The notes: a model not told the origin generated them from the sequence alone. Shown: positions 10,741 through 17,947, counted from the first letter of the stretch. The stretch: DNA of 17,947 nucleotides from Bog-756 sp038210245 (GCA_038210245.1 JBBQWW010000073.1:1-17947), one strand, 5' to 3'. Program-made: numbers and translations.

Positions 10741-11922
10741 TCAGACGGTGGCCAGCATGCGCTCCAAGGCCACCCGGGCCCAGGCCGCCGTCTCCCCGTC
10801 CACCGTGATCCGGTTACGCACCTCGCCCTCCACCAGGCCCTCCAGCACCCAGGCCAGATGGGCGGCGTCGACGCGGAACATGGTCGAACACGGGCAGATC
10901 AGTGGGTCGAGCGAGACCACCGTCTTGTCCGGTGTCTCGTCATCCAGGCGCTTGACGAGATGGATCTCGGTGCCCACGGCGATGACCGAGCCCGGTGGGG
11001 CCTCGGCCACCGCCCGGATGATGAAGTCGGTCGACCCGACCTGGTCGGCCACCTCGACCACCTCGTGGGAGCACTCAGGGTGGACCACGACGATCCCGTC
11101 GGGGTGCTCGGCCCGGAAGGCATCCACGTGGGTGGTCCGGAACCGTTGGTGGACCGAGCAGTGGCCCTTCCACAGGAGCAGGGTGGCGGTCTTGAGGGTG
11201 GCGTCGTCCAGGCCGCCCTGGTCCAGCCGGGGATTCCACACGGCCATGTCCCCGGCGCCGTATCCCAGCTCGAAGCCGGTGTTGCGTCCGAGGTGCTGAT
11301 CGGGGAAGAACAGGACCTGATCGCCACGGCTCCGGCCCTGGGCGTCGCGCCCCAGTGCCCAGGTGAGCACGGCCCGGGCGTTGGAGGAGGTGCACACCAC
11401 CCCCCCGTGACGACCGACGAAGGCCTTGAGGGCCGCCGAGGAGTTCATGTAGGTGACCGGTACGACCCGGTCGAGGTCGGTGACCGAACCCAAGGTGTCC
11501 CAGGCCTCCTCCACCGAGTCGATGTCGGCCATGTCGGCCATGGAGCAGCCGGCGTTGAGGTCGGGGAGGATCACCTGTTGATGGGGTGCGGTGAGCACGT
11601 CGGCCGACTCGGCCATGAAATGGACCCCGCAGAACACCACGAACTCGGCGTCGTGCTGCTCGGCGGCGATGCGGGACAGACCGAAGGAGTCGCCCCGGGC
11701 GTCGGCCCACGCCATCACCTCATCGCGCTGGTAGTGGTGGCCGAGGATCACCACCCGCCGGCCCAGGGTGGCCTTGGCCTGACTGATCCACGCGGCCAGT
11801 GCCTCGGGACCCGCCGTCGTGTAGCGGTCGGGTAGTGCCGTCTGTAGCCGGAGCATGCTGGGTATGACCTCCTCGGGGAGGCGCTCCGGTATGTGGCCGG
11901 CGGGGACAGCCTGGTCGCCCAT
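10741..11922 (-). CDS. nadA: Quinolinate synthase NadA
   Basis: 393 residues from ATG 11922. NadA condenses iminoaspartate with dihydroxyacetone phosphate to quinolinate in NAD synthesis, using an oxygen-sensitive [4Fe-4S] cluster. The family motif GHHYQ is at 61-65. Likely cluster cysteines are C126 (AGCSMAD), C255 (WKGHCSVH) and C345 (CPCSTM); the 90-residue C255-C345 spacing fits the longer Bacillus/actinobacterial NadA type. Other conserved motifs are CGVHFMAESA, TYMNSSAALKAF, CTSSNA and HPECSHEV. The open frame extends 5' to 12036 with ATGs at 11985 and 12036, but that extension is low-complexity (Pro/Thr/Ala) and runs into the uvrC promoter region, so 11922 is preferred. nadB and nadC are not in the window; the gene stands alone against the direction of its neighbours. 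Confidence 0.95.
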   Translation of the reverse strand: MGDQAVPAGHIPERLPEEVIPSMLRLQTALPDRYTTAGPEALAAWISQAKATLGRRVVILGHHYQRDEVMAWADARGDSFGLSRIAAEQHDAEFVVFCGVHFMAESADVLTAPHQQVILPDLNAGCSMADMADIDSVEEAWDTLGSVTDLDRVVPVTYMNSSAALKAFVGRHGGVVCTSSNARAVLTWALGRDAQGRSRGDQVLFFPDQHLGRNTGFELGYGAGDMAVWNPRLDQGGLDDATLKTATLLLWKGHCSVHQRFRTTHVDAFRAEHPDGIVVVHPECSHEVVEVADQVGSTDFIIRAVAEAPPGSVIAVGTEIHLVKRLDDETPDKTVVSLDPLICPCSTMFRVDAAHLAWVLEGLVEGEVRNRITVDGETAAWARVALERMLATV

Positions 11923-11983
11923 CCGCGGGGATGTCGGCCCCGGAGCGGTAGATGTCGCCGGAAACCAGGCCGGCGTACCGCCC

Positions 11984-11989
11984 ATTCTA
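11984..11989 (-). promoter_or_regulatory. Candidate -10 hexamer TAGAAT of nadA
   Basis: On the minus strand TAGAAT matches TANNNT and would place the start site near 11977, giving a leader of about 55 bases to ATG 11922. It overlaps the alternative ATG at 11985, which argues against that ATG being used. No good -35 or Shine-Dalgarno is seen. Confidence 0.3.
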
Positions 11990-12038
11990 TGTCCTCGGGC
12001 CGGCTCCGGTGCGTTGTGTGGGTGGGGACCGGACACGG

Positions 12039-12044
12039 CACACT
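12039..12044 (+). promoter_or_regulatory. Weak -10-like CACACT before uvrC
   Basis: CACACT ends 6 bases before the GTG at 12051, the spacing seen at coaE, uvrB and uvrA, but its first base is C instead of T. A TTGTGT at 12014-12019 could be a -35 with a long 19-base spacer. This suggests a leaderless or near-leaderless uvrC mRNA. Confidence 0.25.
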
Positions 12045-12050
12045 GGGGGA

Positions 12051-14036
12051 GTGGTGACCAGACCCCTCTCCGGTTCGATTCCCGACGCCCCCGGCTCCTA
12101 CCAATTCATCGATCGGGACGGGCGGGTGCTCTATGTGGGGAAGGCCAAATCCCTCCGCCAGCGGCTCAATTCGTACTTCCAGGACCCCGGCGGCCTGGCG
12201 CCACGAACGGCCCAGATGGTCCAGGCCGCCGATCACGTGGAGTGGATGGTGGTGGACTCGGAGTCCGAGGCTCTCCTCCTCGAGCACACCCTGATCAAGC
12301 AGTTCCAGCCCCGATTCAACGTCCGGCTGAAAGATGACAAGAGCTACCCGTGGCTGGCGCTCACCGTCAACGACGACTGGCCCCGGCCGGCCGTGGTACG
12401 GGGCCGCAAGCGCAGCGGGGTCCGGTATTTCGGGCCCTATCCCAACGTGGGCGCCATCCGGGAGACGCTCGATCTGCTGTTGCGGTCGTTCCCCGTGCGG
12501 ACCTGTTCGGACACCAAGTTCCGACGCCACCAACGCCTGGGTCGTCCCTGCCTCCTCTTCCACATCGAACGGTGCTCGGGGCCGTGCGTGGGTGAGGTGA
12601 CCCACGAGGAGTACGACCGGCTGGTGGCCGACCTGATCTCGTTTCTGGGTGGGGACACCGGTCCCCTGGAGCGGGGGCTCGAGACGGCCATGCGCCAGGC
12701 CTCCGGGGCCCTGGAGTTCGAACGGGCCTCGGTGCTCCGGGACAAGTTGGAGGCGGTGCGGGCCGCCGATGCCGTCCGCCAGATGGAGCTGGCCAGCCGC
12801 GAGGATCTCGACGTCTTCGGTATCGCCGAGGACGAGCTGGAGGCCGCCGTCCAGGTGTTCCACGTCCGCTCGGGGAAGGTGGTCGGCCGGCTGGCCCTCT
12901 TCGTGGACAAGGTGGAGGACCTGAGCCCGGGACAGCTCATGGAGCGGGTGCTGGTGGACGTCTATGCCGATGCCCCGGCGGGAGTTCCCCGTCAGGTGCT
13001 GGTACCCACCATGCCCGACGACGTCGAGGCGGTGTCGGACTATCTCTCCGAGCGCCGACCCGGTCCGGTCGCCCTCCGGGTGCCGCTCCGAGGAACCAAG
13101 CGATCCCTGATGGAGACGGTGGAGCAGAACGCCAAGGAGTCGTTCCTGCGCCACCGGATGCACCGGACATCGGACCACAACAGCCGGGCCCGGGCCCTCG
13201 AGTCCCTCCAGAAGGAGCTCGGGCTGCCCGAGGCACCCCTGCGCATCGAGTGCTACGACATGAGCCATCTGCAGGGCACCGACTACGTCGGGTCGATGGT
13301 GGTCTTCGAGGACGGTCTACCCAAGAAGAGTGACTACCGGCACTTTCGGGTGGCCACCGTGGCCGGCAACGACGACTACGCCGCCATGGAGGAGGTCCTC
13401 ACCCGGCGGTTGACCTCCCTGCTGGACGACGATCGGATGGCCGCCGCCGGCGGGTCGCCCGGCGGCACCAGGACCGGAGCGGGCCCGGGGCGGGGCGGGG
13501 CAGCCGACACCACCGAGGCGGCGGGAGACGATGGTGTGGGGGATCCGGCGCCGGCCCGGCGACGCTTCGCCTACCCACCACAGCTGCTATTGGTCGACGG
13601 GGGGCTGGGCCAACTGAACGTGGGTGTCCGGGTCCTGGAGAGGCTGGGGCTGACCGACCGGGTCCCCATCGCCTCGCTGGCCAAGAGCTTCGAAGAGGTC
13701 TACCGACCCGGACGCTCCGAGCCCTTCCGGCTGTCCCGGCAGTCCGAGGGCCTGTACCTGCTCCAGCGCCTTCGCGACGAAGCCCACCGGTTCGCCATCT
13801 CCTACCACCGCACCCTGCGCGGCAAACGGATGACCGTGGGGGCCCTGGACGGGGTCAGCGGACTCGGACCCAAGCGCCGCGAGCGCCTGATCGAGCAGTT
13901 CGGAGGCCTGGCCGCCTTGCGAAACGTATCCAAGGAGGAGTTGCTGGGCGTATCGTGGTTACCGGCCGAGGTGGGTGCGGCGGTATTCGATCGGCTGCAT
14001 ACGCCCCTGGCCCCGAGTGGACCTGCCCCGCGGTAG
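12051..14036 (+). CDS. uvrC: Excinuclease ABC subunit UvrC
   Basis: 661 residues from GTG 12051 (GTG 12054 is equally possible). UvrC makes both incisions around the UvrB-DNA complex. The N-terminal GIY-YIG nuclease has GSY at 15-17 and YVG at 28-30, followed by KAKSLRQRL. Four cysteines, C152, C167, C175 and C179 (spacing 14, 7, 3), match the [4Fe-4S]-binding cysteines described for UvrC. A UVR domain (LEFERASVLRDKLEAV) starts near 220. The RNase H-like 5'-incision domain has D403 (YDMSHLQG), D516 (LLVDGG) and H579 (RDEAHRFA). A helix-hairpin-helix pair (GVSGLGPKRRERLIEQFGG) closes the protein. A Gly/Ala/Pro-rich insert at about 463-503 splits the RNase H-like domain. The frame is open back to 11952, but that stretch lies in the nadA promoter region and lacks UvrC-like sequence. 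Confidence 0.96.
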   Translation: MVTRPLSGSIPDAPGSYQFIDRDGRVLYVGKAKSLRQRLNSYFQDPGGLAPRTAQMVQAADHVEWMVVDSESEALLLEHTLIKQFQPRFNVRLKDDKSYPWLALTVNDDWPRPAVVRGRKRSGVRYFGPYPNVGAIRETLDLLLRSFPVRTCSDTKFRRHQRLGRPCLLFHIERCSGPCVGEVTHEEYDRLVADLISFLGGDTGPLERGLETAMRQASGALEFERASVLRDKLEAVRAADAVRQMELASREDLDVFGIAEDELEAAVQVFHVRSGKVVGRLALFVDKVEDLSPGQLMERVLVDVYADAPAGVPRQVLVPTMPDDVEAVSDYLSERRPGPVALRVPLRGTKRSLMETVEQNAKESFLRHRMHRTSDHNSRARALESLQKELGLPEAPLRIECYDMSHLQGTDYVGSMVVFEDGLPKKSDYRHFRVATVAGNDDYAAMEEVLTRRLTSLLDDDRMAAAGGSPGGTRTGAGPGRGGAADTTEAAGDDGVGDPAPARRRFAYPPQLLLVDGGLGQLNVGVRVLERLGLTDRVPIASLAKSFEEVYRPGRSEPFRLSRQSEGLYLLQRLRDEAHRFAISYHRTLRGKRMTVGALDGVSGLGPKRRERLIEQFGGLAALRNVSKEELLGVSWLPAEVGAAVFDRLHTPLAPSGPAPR

Positions 14037-14039
14037 GTA

Positions 14040-14046
14040 GAGGTGG
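14040..14046 (+). promoter_or_regulatory. Ribosome binding site deciding the rapZ start
   Basis: GAGGTGG lies 4 bases upstream of ATG 14051, just after the uvrC stop. It supports ATG 14051 over the longer frame that opens inside uvrC. Confidence 0.6.
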
Positions 14047-14050
14047 ATCG

Positions 14051-14902
14051 ATGAGCGAATACCTGGTGGTGACCGGCATGTCCGGCGCCGGACGGTCCAC
14101 GGCCGGGGCCACGTTGGAAGATCTGGGCTGGTTCGTCATCGACAACATGCCGTCGGCCCTCATCTCCAAGGTCTCCGAGCTGGTCGATGGCACCGGGTCC
14201 GAACTGGAGCGGGTGGCATTCGTGGTCGGGCGGGGCGGGGGGGACCTCGACGAGGTCCTCCCGGCCGTGGACACCCTCGAGGCCGGTCGGAACCGGGTGC
14301 GCATCCTCTTCCTCGACGCCGCCGACGACGTGCTGATCCGCCGGTTCGAGGGAACCCGGCGTCGGCACCCCCAGGCCGCCCGGGGGGTCATCGACTCCAT
14401 CGCCGATGAACGGCTCCTCCTGGGCGGCCTGCGGGACCGGGCCGATCTGGTCATCGATACGGGCGACCTCAACAGCAATCAGCTCCGGACCCGCCTGATG
14501 GAGGTGTTCGGCGAGGACGAGGCGGGCAGCACCATGCAGACCTCGATCGTCTCGTTCGGATTCAAGCACGGCATTCCCCGGGACGTGGACCTGATGTTCG
14601 ACTGCCGGTTCCTGCCCAACCCCTACTGGGACGAGGCCCTGCGCAGTCACAGCGGCCTCGAGCCCGAGGTCCGGTCGTTCGTCCTGGAGCGTCCCGCGAC
14701 GACCGAGTTCCTGGCCAAGCTGGACGACCTCCTCACCATGCTGATCCCGGCCTACATTCGCGAGGGCAAGTCCTACCTGACCGTGGCCATGGGCTGCACC
14801 GGTGGCCGGCACCGATCGGTAGTCCTGGCCGAGGAGTTGGCCCGTCGCCTCGACGACCACGGGATGCCCACCACCGTCTTCCATCGGGACGTCGAGCGAT
14901 GA
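14051..14902 (+). CDS. rapZ: RapZ/YvcJ family nucleotide-binding protein
   Basis: 283 residues, the standard family length. In E. coli RapZ is an RNA-binding adaptor that senses glucosamine-6-phosphate and targets a small RNA for decay; in actinobacteria its role is not settled. The P-loop is GMSGAGRST at 9-17, with Arg in place of the usual Lys at 15, a change I recall as common in actinobacterial homologues. Next come DLGWFVIDNMPSALI, the LFLDAADDVLIRRFEGTRRRHP region (Walker-B-like and the TRRRHP signature), and DTGDLNSNQLR. The C-terminal half holds SFGFKHGIPRDVDLMFDCRFLPNPYW and GCTGGRHRSVVLAEELA. It starts 14 bases after uvrC and its stop overlaps the yvcK start by ATGA, so the three genes very likely share a transcript. 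Confidence 0.94.
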   Translation: MSEYLVVTGMSGAGRSTAGATLEDLGWFVIDNMPSALISKVSELVDGTGSELERVAFVVGRGGGDLDEVLPAVDTLEAGRNRVRILFLDAADDVLIRRFEGTRRRHPQAARGVIDSIADERLLLGGLRDRADLVIDTGDLNSNQLRTRLMEVFGEDEAGSTMQTSIVSFGFKHGIPRDVDLMFDCRFLPNPYWDEALRSHSGLEPEVRSFVLERPATTEFLAKLDDLLTMLIPAYIREGKSYLTVAMGCTGGRHRSVVLAEELARRLDDHGMPTTVFHRDVER

Positions 14903-15792
14903 GCGGGCCGGGCGGGGACGGGGTGCCGGGCGGGCAGCCTTCGGTGGTGGCCATCGGGGGCGGCCACGGTCTGGCCGCCACCCTGCGGGCCGTCCGCACC
15001 TACACCGACCAGCTCACGGCCATCGTCTCCGTGGCTGACGACGGTGGTTCCTCCGGCCGACTGCGGGAGCTCCTCCACATCATCCCGCCGGGTGATCTGC
15101 GCAAGTGCCTCGTGGCCATGGCCGAGCCGGGGTCCCCGCTGGCTTCCGCCTTCGAGTACCGCTTCGGTGAACAGGAGCTGGCCGGGCACGCTCTCGGGAA
15201 CCTCATCCTGGCCGGACTGATGGACTGCACCAACGACCCGGTCGTCGCCCTCGACGAAGCCTGTCGGCTCCTCGGGGTCAAGGGTCGGGTGCTACCGGCC
15301 ACTACCGACCCGGTGGTCCTGAAGGCCGAGGCCGACGGGGGACCGGTGGCCGGGCAGGTGGCCGTCATGGCCACCGACCACATCCGGCGGGTATCCCTCG
15401 TTCCCGGTGACCCCACGGCACCGGCCCAGGCCGTGGAAGCCCTCGAGCAGGCCGATCAGATCATCCTGGGCCCCGGATCCCTGTTCACCAGCGTATTGGC
15501 CGCGCTGGCCGTCCCCGAGATCCGGGCCGGCATCAACCGCTCCGGCGCCACCAAGGTCTACGTCTGCAATCTCCGTCCCCAGATCCCCGAAACCAAGGGC
15601 TTCGACGTGGCCATGCACGTGGAAGCGCTAGTGGCCCACGGTGTGGACGTGGACGTGACCGTCTGCGACACCTCCTCCCTAGCCCTCGGGGACCCCCGAT
15701 TTCCCGTGGTGGACGTGGCCCTGGCCAGGGTCAACGGAATGGCGCACGACCCCACCAGACTGGCGTCAACCCTCGCTGATCTGCTCGGATGA
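14899..15792 (+). CDS. yvcK: YvcK/CofD-like gluconeogenesis factor
   Basis: 297 residues. YvcK proteins bind UDP-sugars or related ligands and are needed for growth on gluconeogenic carbon sources and for cell-wall homeostasis (B. subtilis YvcK, mycobacterial CuvA). The ligand-binding Rossmann-like core shows GGGHG at 20-24, DDGGSSGRLR from 47, PPGDLRKCL, then HALGNLILAGL, and ILGPGSLFTSVLAAL in the C-terminal half, with VYVCNLRPQIPETKGF after it. It is shorter at the C-terminus than I recall for mycobacterial CuvA and lacks an obvious long regulatory tail. The ATG at 14899 overlaps the rapZ stop (ATGA), indicating translational coupling. whiA, its usual downstream neighbour in actinobacteria, is absent; gap comes next after 136 bases. 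Confidence 0.93.
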   Translation: MSGPGGDGVPGGQPSVVAIGGGHGLAATLRAVRTYTDQLTAIVSVADDGGSSGRLRELLHIIPPGDLRKCLVAMAEPGSPLASAFEYRFGEQELAGHALGNLILAGLMDCTNDPVVALDEACRLLGVKGRVLPATTDPVVLKAEADGGPVAGQVAVMATDHIRRVSLVPGDPTAPAQAVEALEQADQIILGPGSLFTSVLAALAVPEIRAGINRSGATKVYVCNLRPQIPETKGFDVAMHVEALVAHGVDVDVTVCDTSSLALGDPRFPVVDVALARVNGMAHDPTRLASTLADLLG

Positions 15793-15818
15793 CCCCTAGA
15801 CCCGCTCGGATGCCCTAG
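15783..15818 (+). repeat. Tandem direct repeat across the yvcK stop and the gap promoter
   Basis: GCTCGGATGACCCCTAG at 15783-15799 is followed by GCTCGGATGCCCTAG at 15804-15818, a 21-base period with a 2-base difference in length. The first copy contains the yvcK stop codon. The second runs into the TAGCGT hexamer proposed as the gap -10. It is either a recent small duplication or a pair of binding sites. Confidence 0.5.
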
Positions 15819-15821
15819 CGT
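15816..15821 (+). promoter_or_regulatory. Candidate -10 hexamer TAGCGT of gap
   Basis: TAGCGT fits TANNNT and lies about 107 bases before the gap ATG, predicting a leader of about 100 bases. No convincing -35 is seen. The leader (15828-15928) shows no riboswitch fold that I recognise. Confidence 0.3.
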
Positions 15822-15928
15822 GGTCGCCGTTCTCCGTTCGTTGGAGGGGCAGCAGGACTGGCATGGGTGCGCCGTGGAAACACCACACGCAGGCAGCACA
15901 GAACAGTGAAGAGCGAGGCACAGAGGCA

Positions 15929-16954
15929 ATGACCGTACGCATCGGCATCAACGGCTTCGGGCGGATCGGCCGGAACTATCTCCGGGCCGCGCGATCCATG
16001 GGGGCCGACGTCGAGGTGGTGGCCATCAACGACCTCACCTCCGCCGAGACCCTGGCCCACCTACTCCGCTACGACTCGACCCACGGCCGGTTCGGCAGTG
16101 AGGTGAAGGTGGCCGACTCGTCCATCGTGTTGGACTCGGGTCCGATCGCCGTCTTGGCCGAACGGGACCCCAAGGCCCTCCCATGGGACAAGCTCGGGGT
16201 CGATGTGGTGGTCGAGTCCACCGGGCTGTTCACCACCCGGGACTCGGCTGCGGCCCACCTCGAGGCGGGGGCCACCCGGGTCATCGTCTCGGCCCCGGCC
16301 ACGGACGTGGACGCCACCTTCGTCGTGGGAGTGAACGACGACGGGTTCGATCCAGCCAAGGACTTCGTGGTGTCCAACGCCTCGTGTACCACCAACTGCT
16401 TCGTGCCCATGGTGAAGGTCCTGGACGACGCCTTCGGGGTCGAGAGCGGCATGATGACCACGGTCCACGCCTTCACCAACGACCAGAACCTGCTCGACCT
16501 GCCCCACAAGGATCTGCGCCGGGCCCGGGCCGCCGCCATCAATATCGTGCCCGCCTCGACCGGAGCGGCCCGGGCCACCGGCCTCGTGCTGCCGTCGATG
16601 AAGGGCCGCCTCGACGGCAGCGCCTTCCGGGTACCGGTTCCGGACGGATCCGTCACCGACTTCACGGCGGTCATCCCCGGATCGGTGACCGTGGACGAGG
16701 TCAATGCGGCGTTTGCCACCGCCGCCTCCTCGGGACCCCTGTCCAAGGTCCTGGTCTACACCGAGGACCCGATCGTCTCGTCCGACATCGTGGGCAACCC
16801 GGCCTCGTGCACCTTCGACTCCCTGCTGACCATGGTCATGCCGTCGGCTTCAGGCATCACCTTGGTGAAGGTGGAGGGCTGGTACGACAACGAGTGGGGG
16901 TACGCCAACCGGTTGGTGGACCTGTCGCTGGTCGTCGGCGGATCCGCAGCCTGA
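15929..16954 (+). CDS. gap: Glyceraldehyde-3-phosphate dehydrogenase, type I (NAD-dependent)
   Basis: 341 residues, typical length. It oxidises and phosphorylates glyceraldehyde-3-phosphate to 1,3-bisphosphoglycerate. The Rossmann motif is GINGFGRIGR at 6-15. Asp in AINDLTS at the end of the second strand indicates NAD preference over NADP. The catalytic cysteine is C153 in SNASCTTNC and the base is H180 in TTVHAFTNDQN. Later motifs are STGAARATGLVLPSMKGRLDG, RVPVPDGSVTD and WYDNEWGYANRLVDL. ATG 15929 gives the canonical start; an in-frame ATG at 15863 would add 22 residues (a His/Gln/Glu-rich stretch) with no family counterpart, and is rejected. A short AGAGG lies 2 bases and a GAGG 10 bases upstream. 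pgk follows after 43 bases, the usual glycolytic pair. Confidence 0.96.
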   Translation: MTVRIGINGFGRIGRNYLRAARSMGADVEVVAINDLTSAETLAHLLRYDSTHGRFGSEVKVADSSIVLDSGPIAVLAERDPKALPWDKLGVDVVVESTGLFTTRDSAAAHLEAGATRVIVSAPATDVDATFVVGVNDDGFDPAKDFVVSNASCTTNCFVPMVKVLDDAFGVESGMMTTVHAFTNDQNLLDLPHKDLRRARAAAINIVPASTGAARATGLVLPSMKGRLDGSAFRVPVPDGSVTDFTAVIPGSVTVDEVNAAFATAASSGPLSKVLVYTEDPIVSSDIVGNPASCTFDSLLTMVMPSASGITLVKVEGWYDNEWGYANRLVDLSLVVGGSAA

Positions 16955-16981
16955 CGGGGCCGATGACATCGTGGACGGTTC

Positions 16982-16989
16982 GAGGGGAG
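16982..16989 (+). promoter_or_regulatory. Ribosome binding site of pgk
   Basis: GAGGGGAG lies 8 bases upstream of ATG 16998 in the gap-pgk gap. It is a strong Shine-Dalgarno, in contrast to the repair genes, which have none. It fixes the pgk start in a frame that is cut by the right edge. Confidence 0.6.
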
Positions 16990-16997
16990 ACTCGGCG

Positions 16998-17947
16998 ATG
17001 AGCAGCAGGACAGGGAACCCACTACTGGAGGGCCTACCGTTGCTGGGCGACCTTCCCGATCTCGACGGGGCCAGTGTGCTGGTCCGGGTCGACTTCAATG
17101 TTCCCCTTCGACCTTGTGAGGGCGAACCGTCCGTGGTGACCGATGACTTCCGCATCCGGGCGGCCCTGCCCACACTGGAGTACCTCTTGGACCAGGGGGC
17201 CTCCGTCACCGCCTGCACCCATCTGGGCCGACCCCACGGGGGCCCGGACATCCGATTCGACCTCGGCCCCGTCCGTGAGGAGCTGGCCCGCCTGGCCCCC
17301 CAGGTCGAGCTGTTGGAGAATCTCCGCTTCGATCCGGGCGAGGAGCTCAACGATCCCACCTTCGTCGACAAGCTGATCAACAGTCACGACGCCTACGTGA
17401 ACGACGCCTTCGGCGTCTCCCATCGGAGCCATGCGTCGGTGGTCGGACCTCCCTCGCGCCTGCCCAGTGCGGCCGGGTTCCTCCTCCAGCGGGAGATCGC
17501 GGCCCTCGGCGGCCTGTTGGGATCACCGGCGCGGCCGTTCGTGGCCGTAGTGGGGGGAGCCAAGGTGGCCGACAAGCTCGGTGTCCTGAAGGCGCTCCTG
17601 CACCGGGTGGACGTCCTGATCGTGGGGGGTGGGATGGCCTTCACCTTCCTGGCCGCCGCCGGCCACGACGTGGGCGGATCGATGGTCGATCCGGACCGCG
17701 TCGGGGAGTGCGCCGACCTACTGGCGTCGGGAAAGCAGATCCTGTTGCCCACCGACATCGTCGCCCTCGAGCCCGGGGCCCCGTTCGGGTGCGACTGCTC
17801 GGACGGGGAGGTCCGGGTGCTCGGGAACGATGTCCCGGAGGGCTGGTGCGGCCTCGACATCGGACCGGCCACCGTGGCCACCTACGCCGAGGCCATCAGT
17901 TCGGCCGGGACGGTGCTCTGGAACGGACCGATGGGCGTCTTCGAAGA
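16998..17947 (+). CDS. pgk: Phosphoglycerate kinase, compact N-domain, 3' end outside window
   Basis: An open frame from ATG 16998 to the right edge, 316 codons, C-terminus missing. PGK transfers phosphate from 1,3-bisphosphoglycerate to ADP. Substrate-site motifs of the N-domain are VRVDFNVPL (D32, N34), DDFRIRAALPTL at 49-60, HLGRP at 75-79, ENLRF at 107-111 and DAFGVSHRSHAS. The C-domain begins with VAVVGGAKVADKLGVL and VLIVGGGMAFTFL, then DIGPATV and WNGPMGVFE at the edge. Between HLGRP and LLENLRF there are only 25 residues, about 20-25 fewer than in E. coli or Thermotoga PGK; the helix-strand pair before LENLRF is missing. All the recognisable substrate residues remain, so the enzyme is probably active. 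It shares an operon with gap. Confidence 0.93.
   Translation, partial: MSSRTGNPLLEGLPLLGDLPDLDGASVLVRVDFNVPLRPCEGEPSVVTDDFRIRAALPTLEYLLDQGASVTACTHLGRPHGGPDIRFDLGPVREELARLAPQVELLENLRFDPGEELNDPTFVDKLINSHDAYVNDAFGVSHRSHASVVGPPSRLPSAAGFLLQREIAALGGLLGSPARPFVAVVGGAKVADKLGVLKALLHRVDVLIVGGGMAFTFLAAAGHDVGGSMVDPDRVGECADLLASGKQILLPTDIVALEPGAPFGCDCSDGEVRVLGNDVPEGWCGLDIGPATVATYAEAISSAGTVLWNGPMGVFE

Noticed and set aside
11923..12036. N-terminal extension of NadA from ATG 12036 or 11985
   Set aside because: Pro/Thr/Ala-rich and unconserved in type; a TAGAAT hexamer overlaps ATG 11985 and the extension enters the uvrC promoter region.
11952..12050. N-terminal extension of UvrC
   Set aside because: The frame is open, but it has no similarity to UvrC, overlaps the divergent nadA 5' region, and the protein has a canonical N-terminus from GTG 12051/12054.
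11748..14884. Antisense frames over uvrC and rapZ (minus 11748-13268 and 13802-14884)
   Set aside because: No recognisable family, compositionally skewed, and complementary to real coding sequence.
15863..15928. N-terminal extension of GAPDH starting MGAPWKHH
   Set aside because: GAPDH proteins begin at the RIGINGFGRIG strand; the added residues have no family counterpart and the upstream GGAGGGG is 13 bases from that ATG.

Overview
This window reads as chromosomal housekeeping DNA from a GC-rich actinobacterium. The best guess is class Acidimicrobiia: there is an AftD-type arabinofuranosyltransferase, coaE sits beside uvrB, uvrC-rapZ-yvcK run in line, NadA is of the Bacillus/actinobacterial size, and the PGK has a shortened N-domain that I associate with Acidimicrobiales. 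The lineage is inferred from protein style only; no rRNA is present. I see no mobile element, tRNA, rRNA, CRISPR array or phage gene, and no gene-free stretch reaches 300 bases.

Layout. (1) 1-3562, minus strand: the N-terminal ~1187 residues of a very large GT-C membrane glycosyltransferase (AftD/DUF3367 family), running off the left edge. (2) 3563-3719: divergent promoter region with inverted repeats. (3) 3720-9676, plus: coaE, uvrB and uvrA. Each start codon has a TANNNT hexamer 6-7 bases upstream and no Shine-Dalgarno, the pattern expected of leaderless mRNAs. (4) 9808-10564, plus: a Bax-inhibitor-1/YccA-type membrane protein whose 5' end appears frameshifted. (5) 10741-11922, minus: nadA, convergent with the Bax-like gene and divergent from uvrC. 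(6) 12051-15792, plus: uvrC, rapZ and yvcK, tightly packed, with yvcK overlapping rapZ by ATGA. (7) 15929-17947, plus: gap and pgk (pgk cut by the right edge).

How the genes work together. UvrA, UvrB and UvrC, the full bacterial nucleotide-excision incision set, lie within about 10 kb. In many actinobacteria coaE-uvrB-uvrA and uvrC-rapZ-yvcK-whiA-gap-pgk are separate neighbourhoods; here they are joined, and whiA is missing from its usual place between yvcK and gap. That puts the carbon-flux/cell-wall factor YvcK directly beside glycolytic gap-pgk.

I did not find a clearly new multi-gene system. The most checkable oddities are the Bax-inhibitor frameshift, the acid-free basic tail on UvrA, the leaderless-start pattern on the repair genes, the absent whiA, the compact PGK and the palindromes in front of the glycosyltransferase gene.
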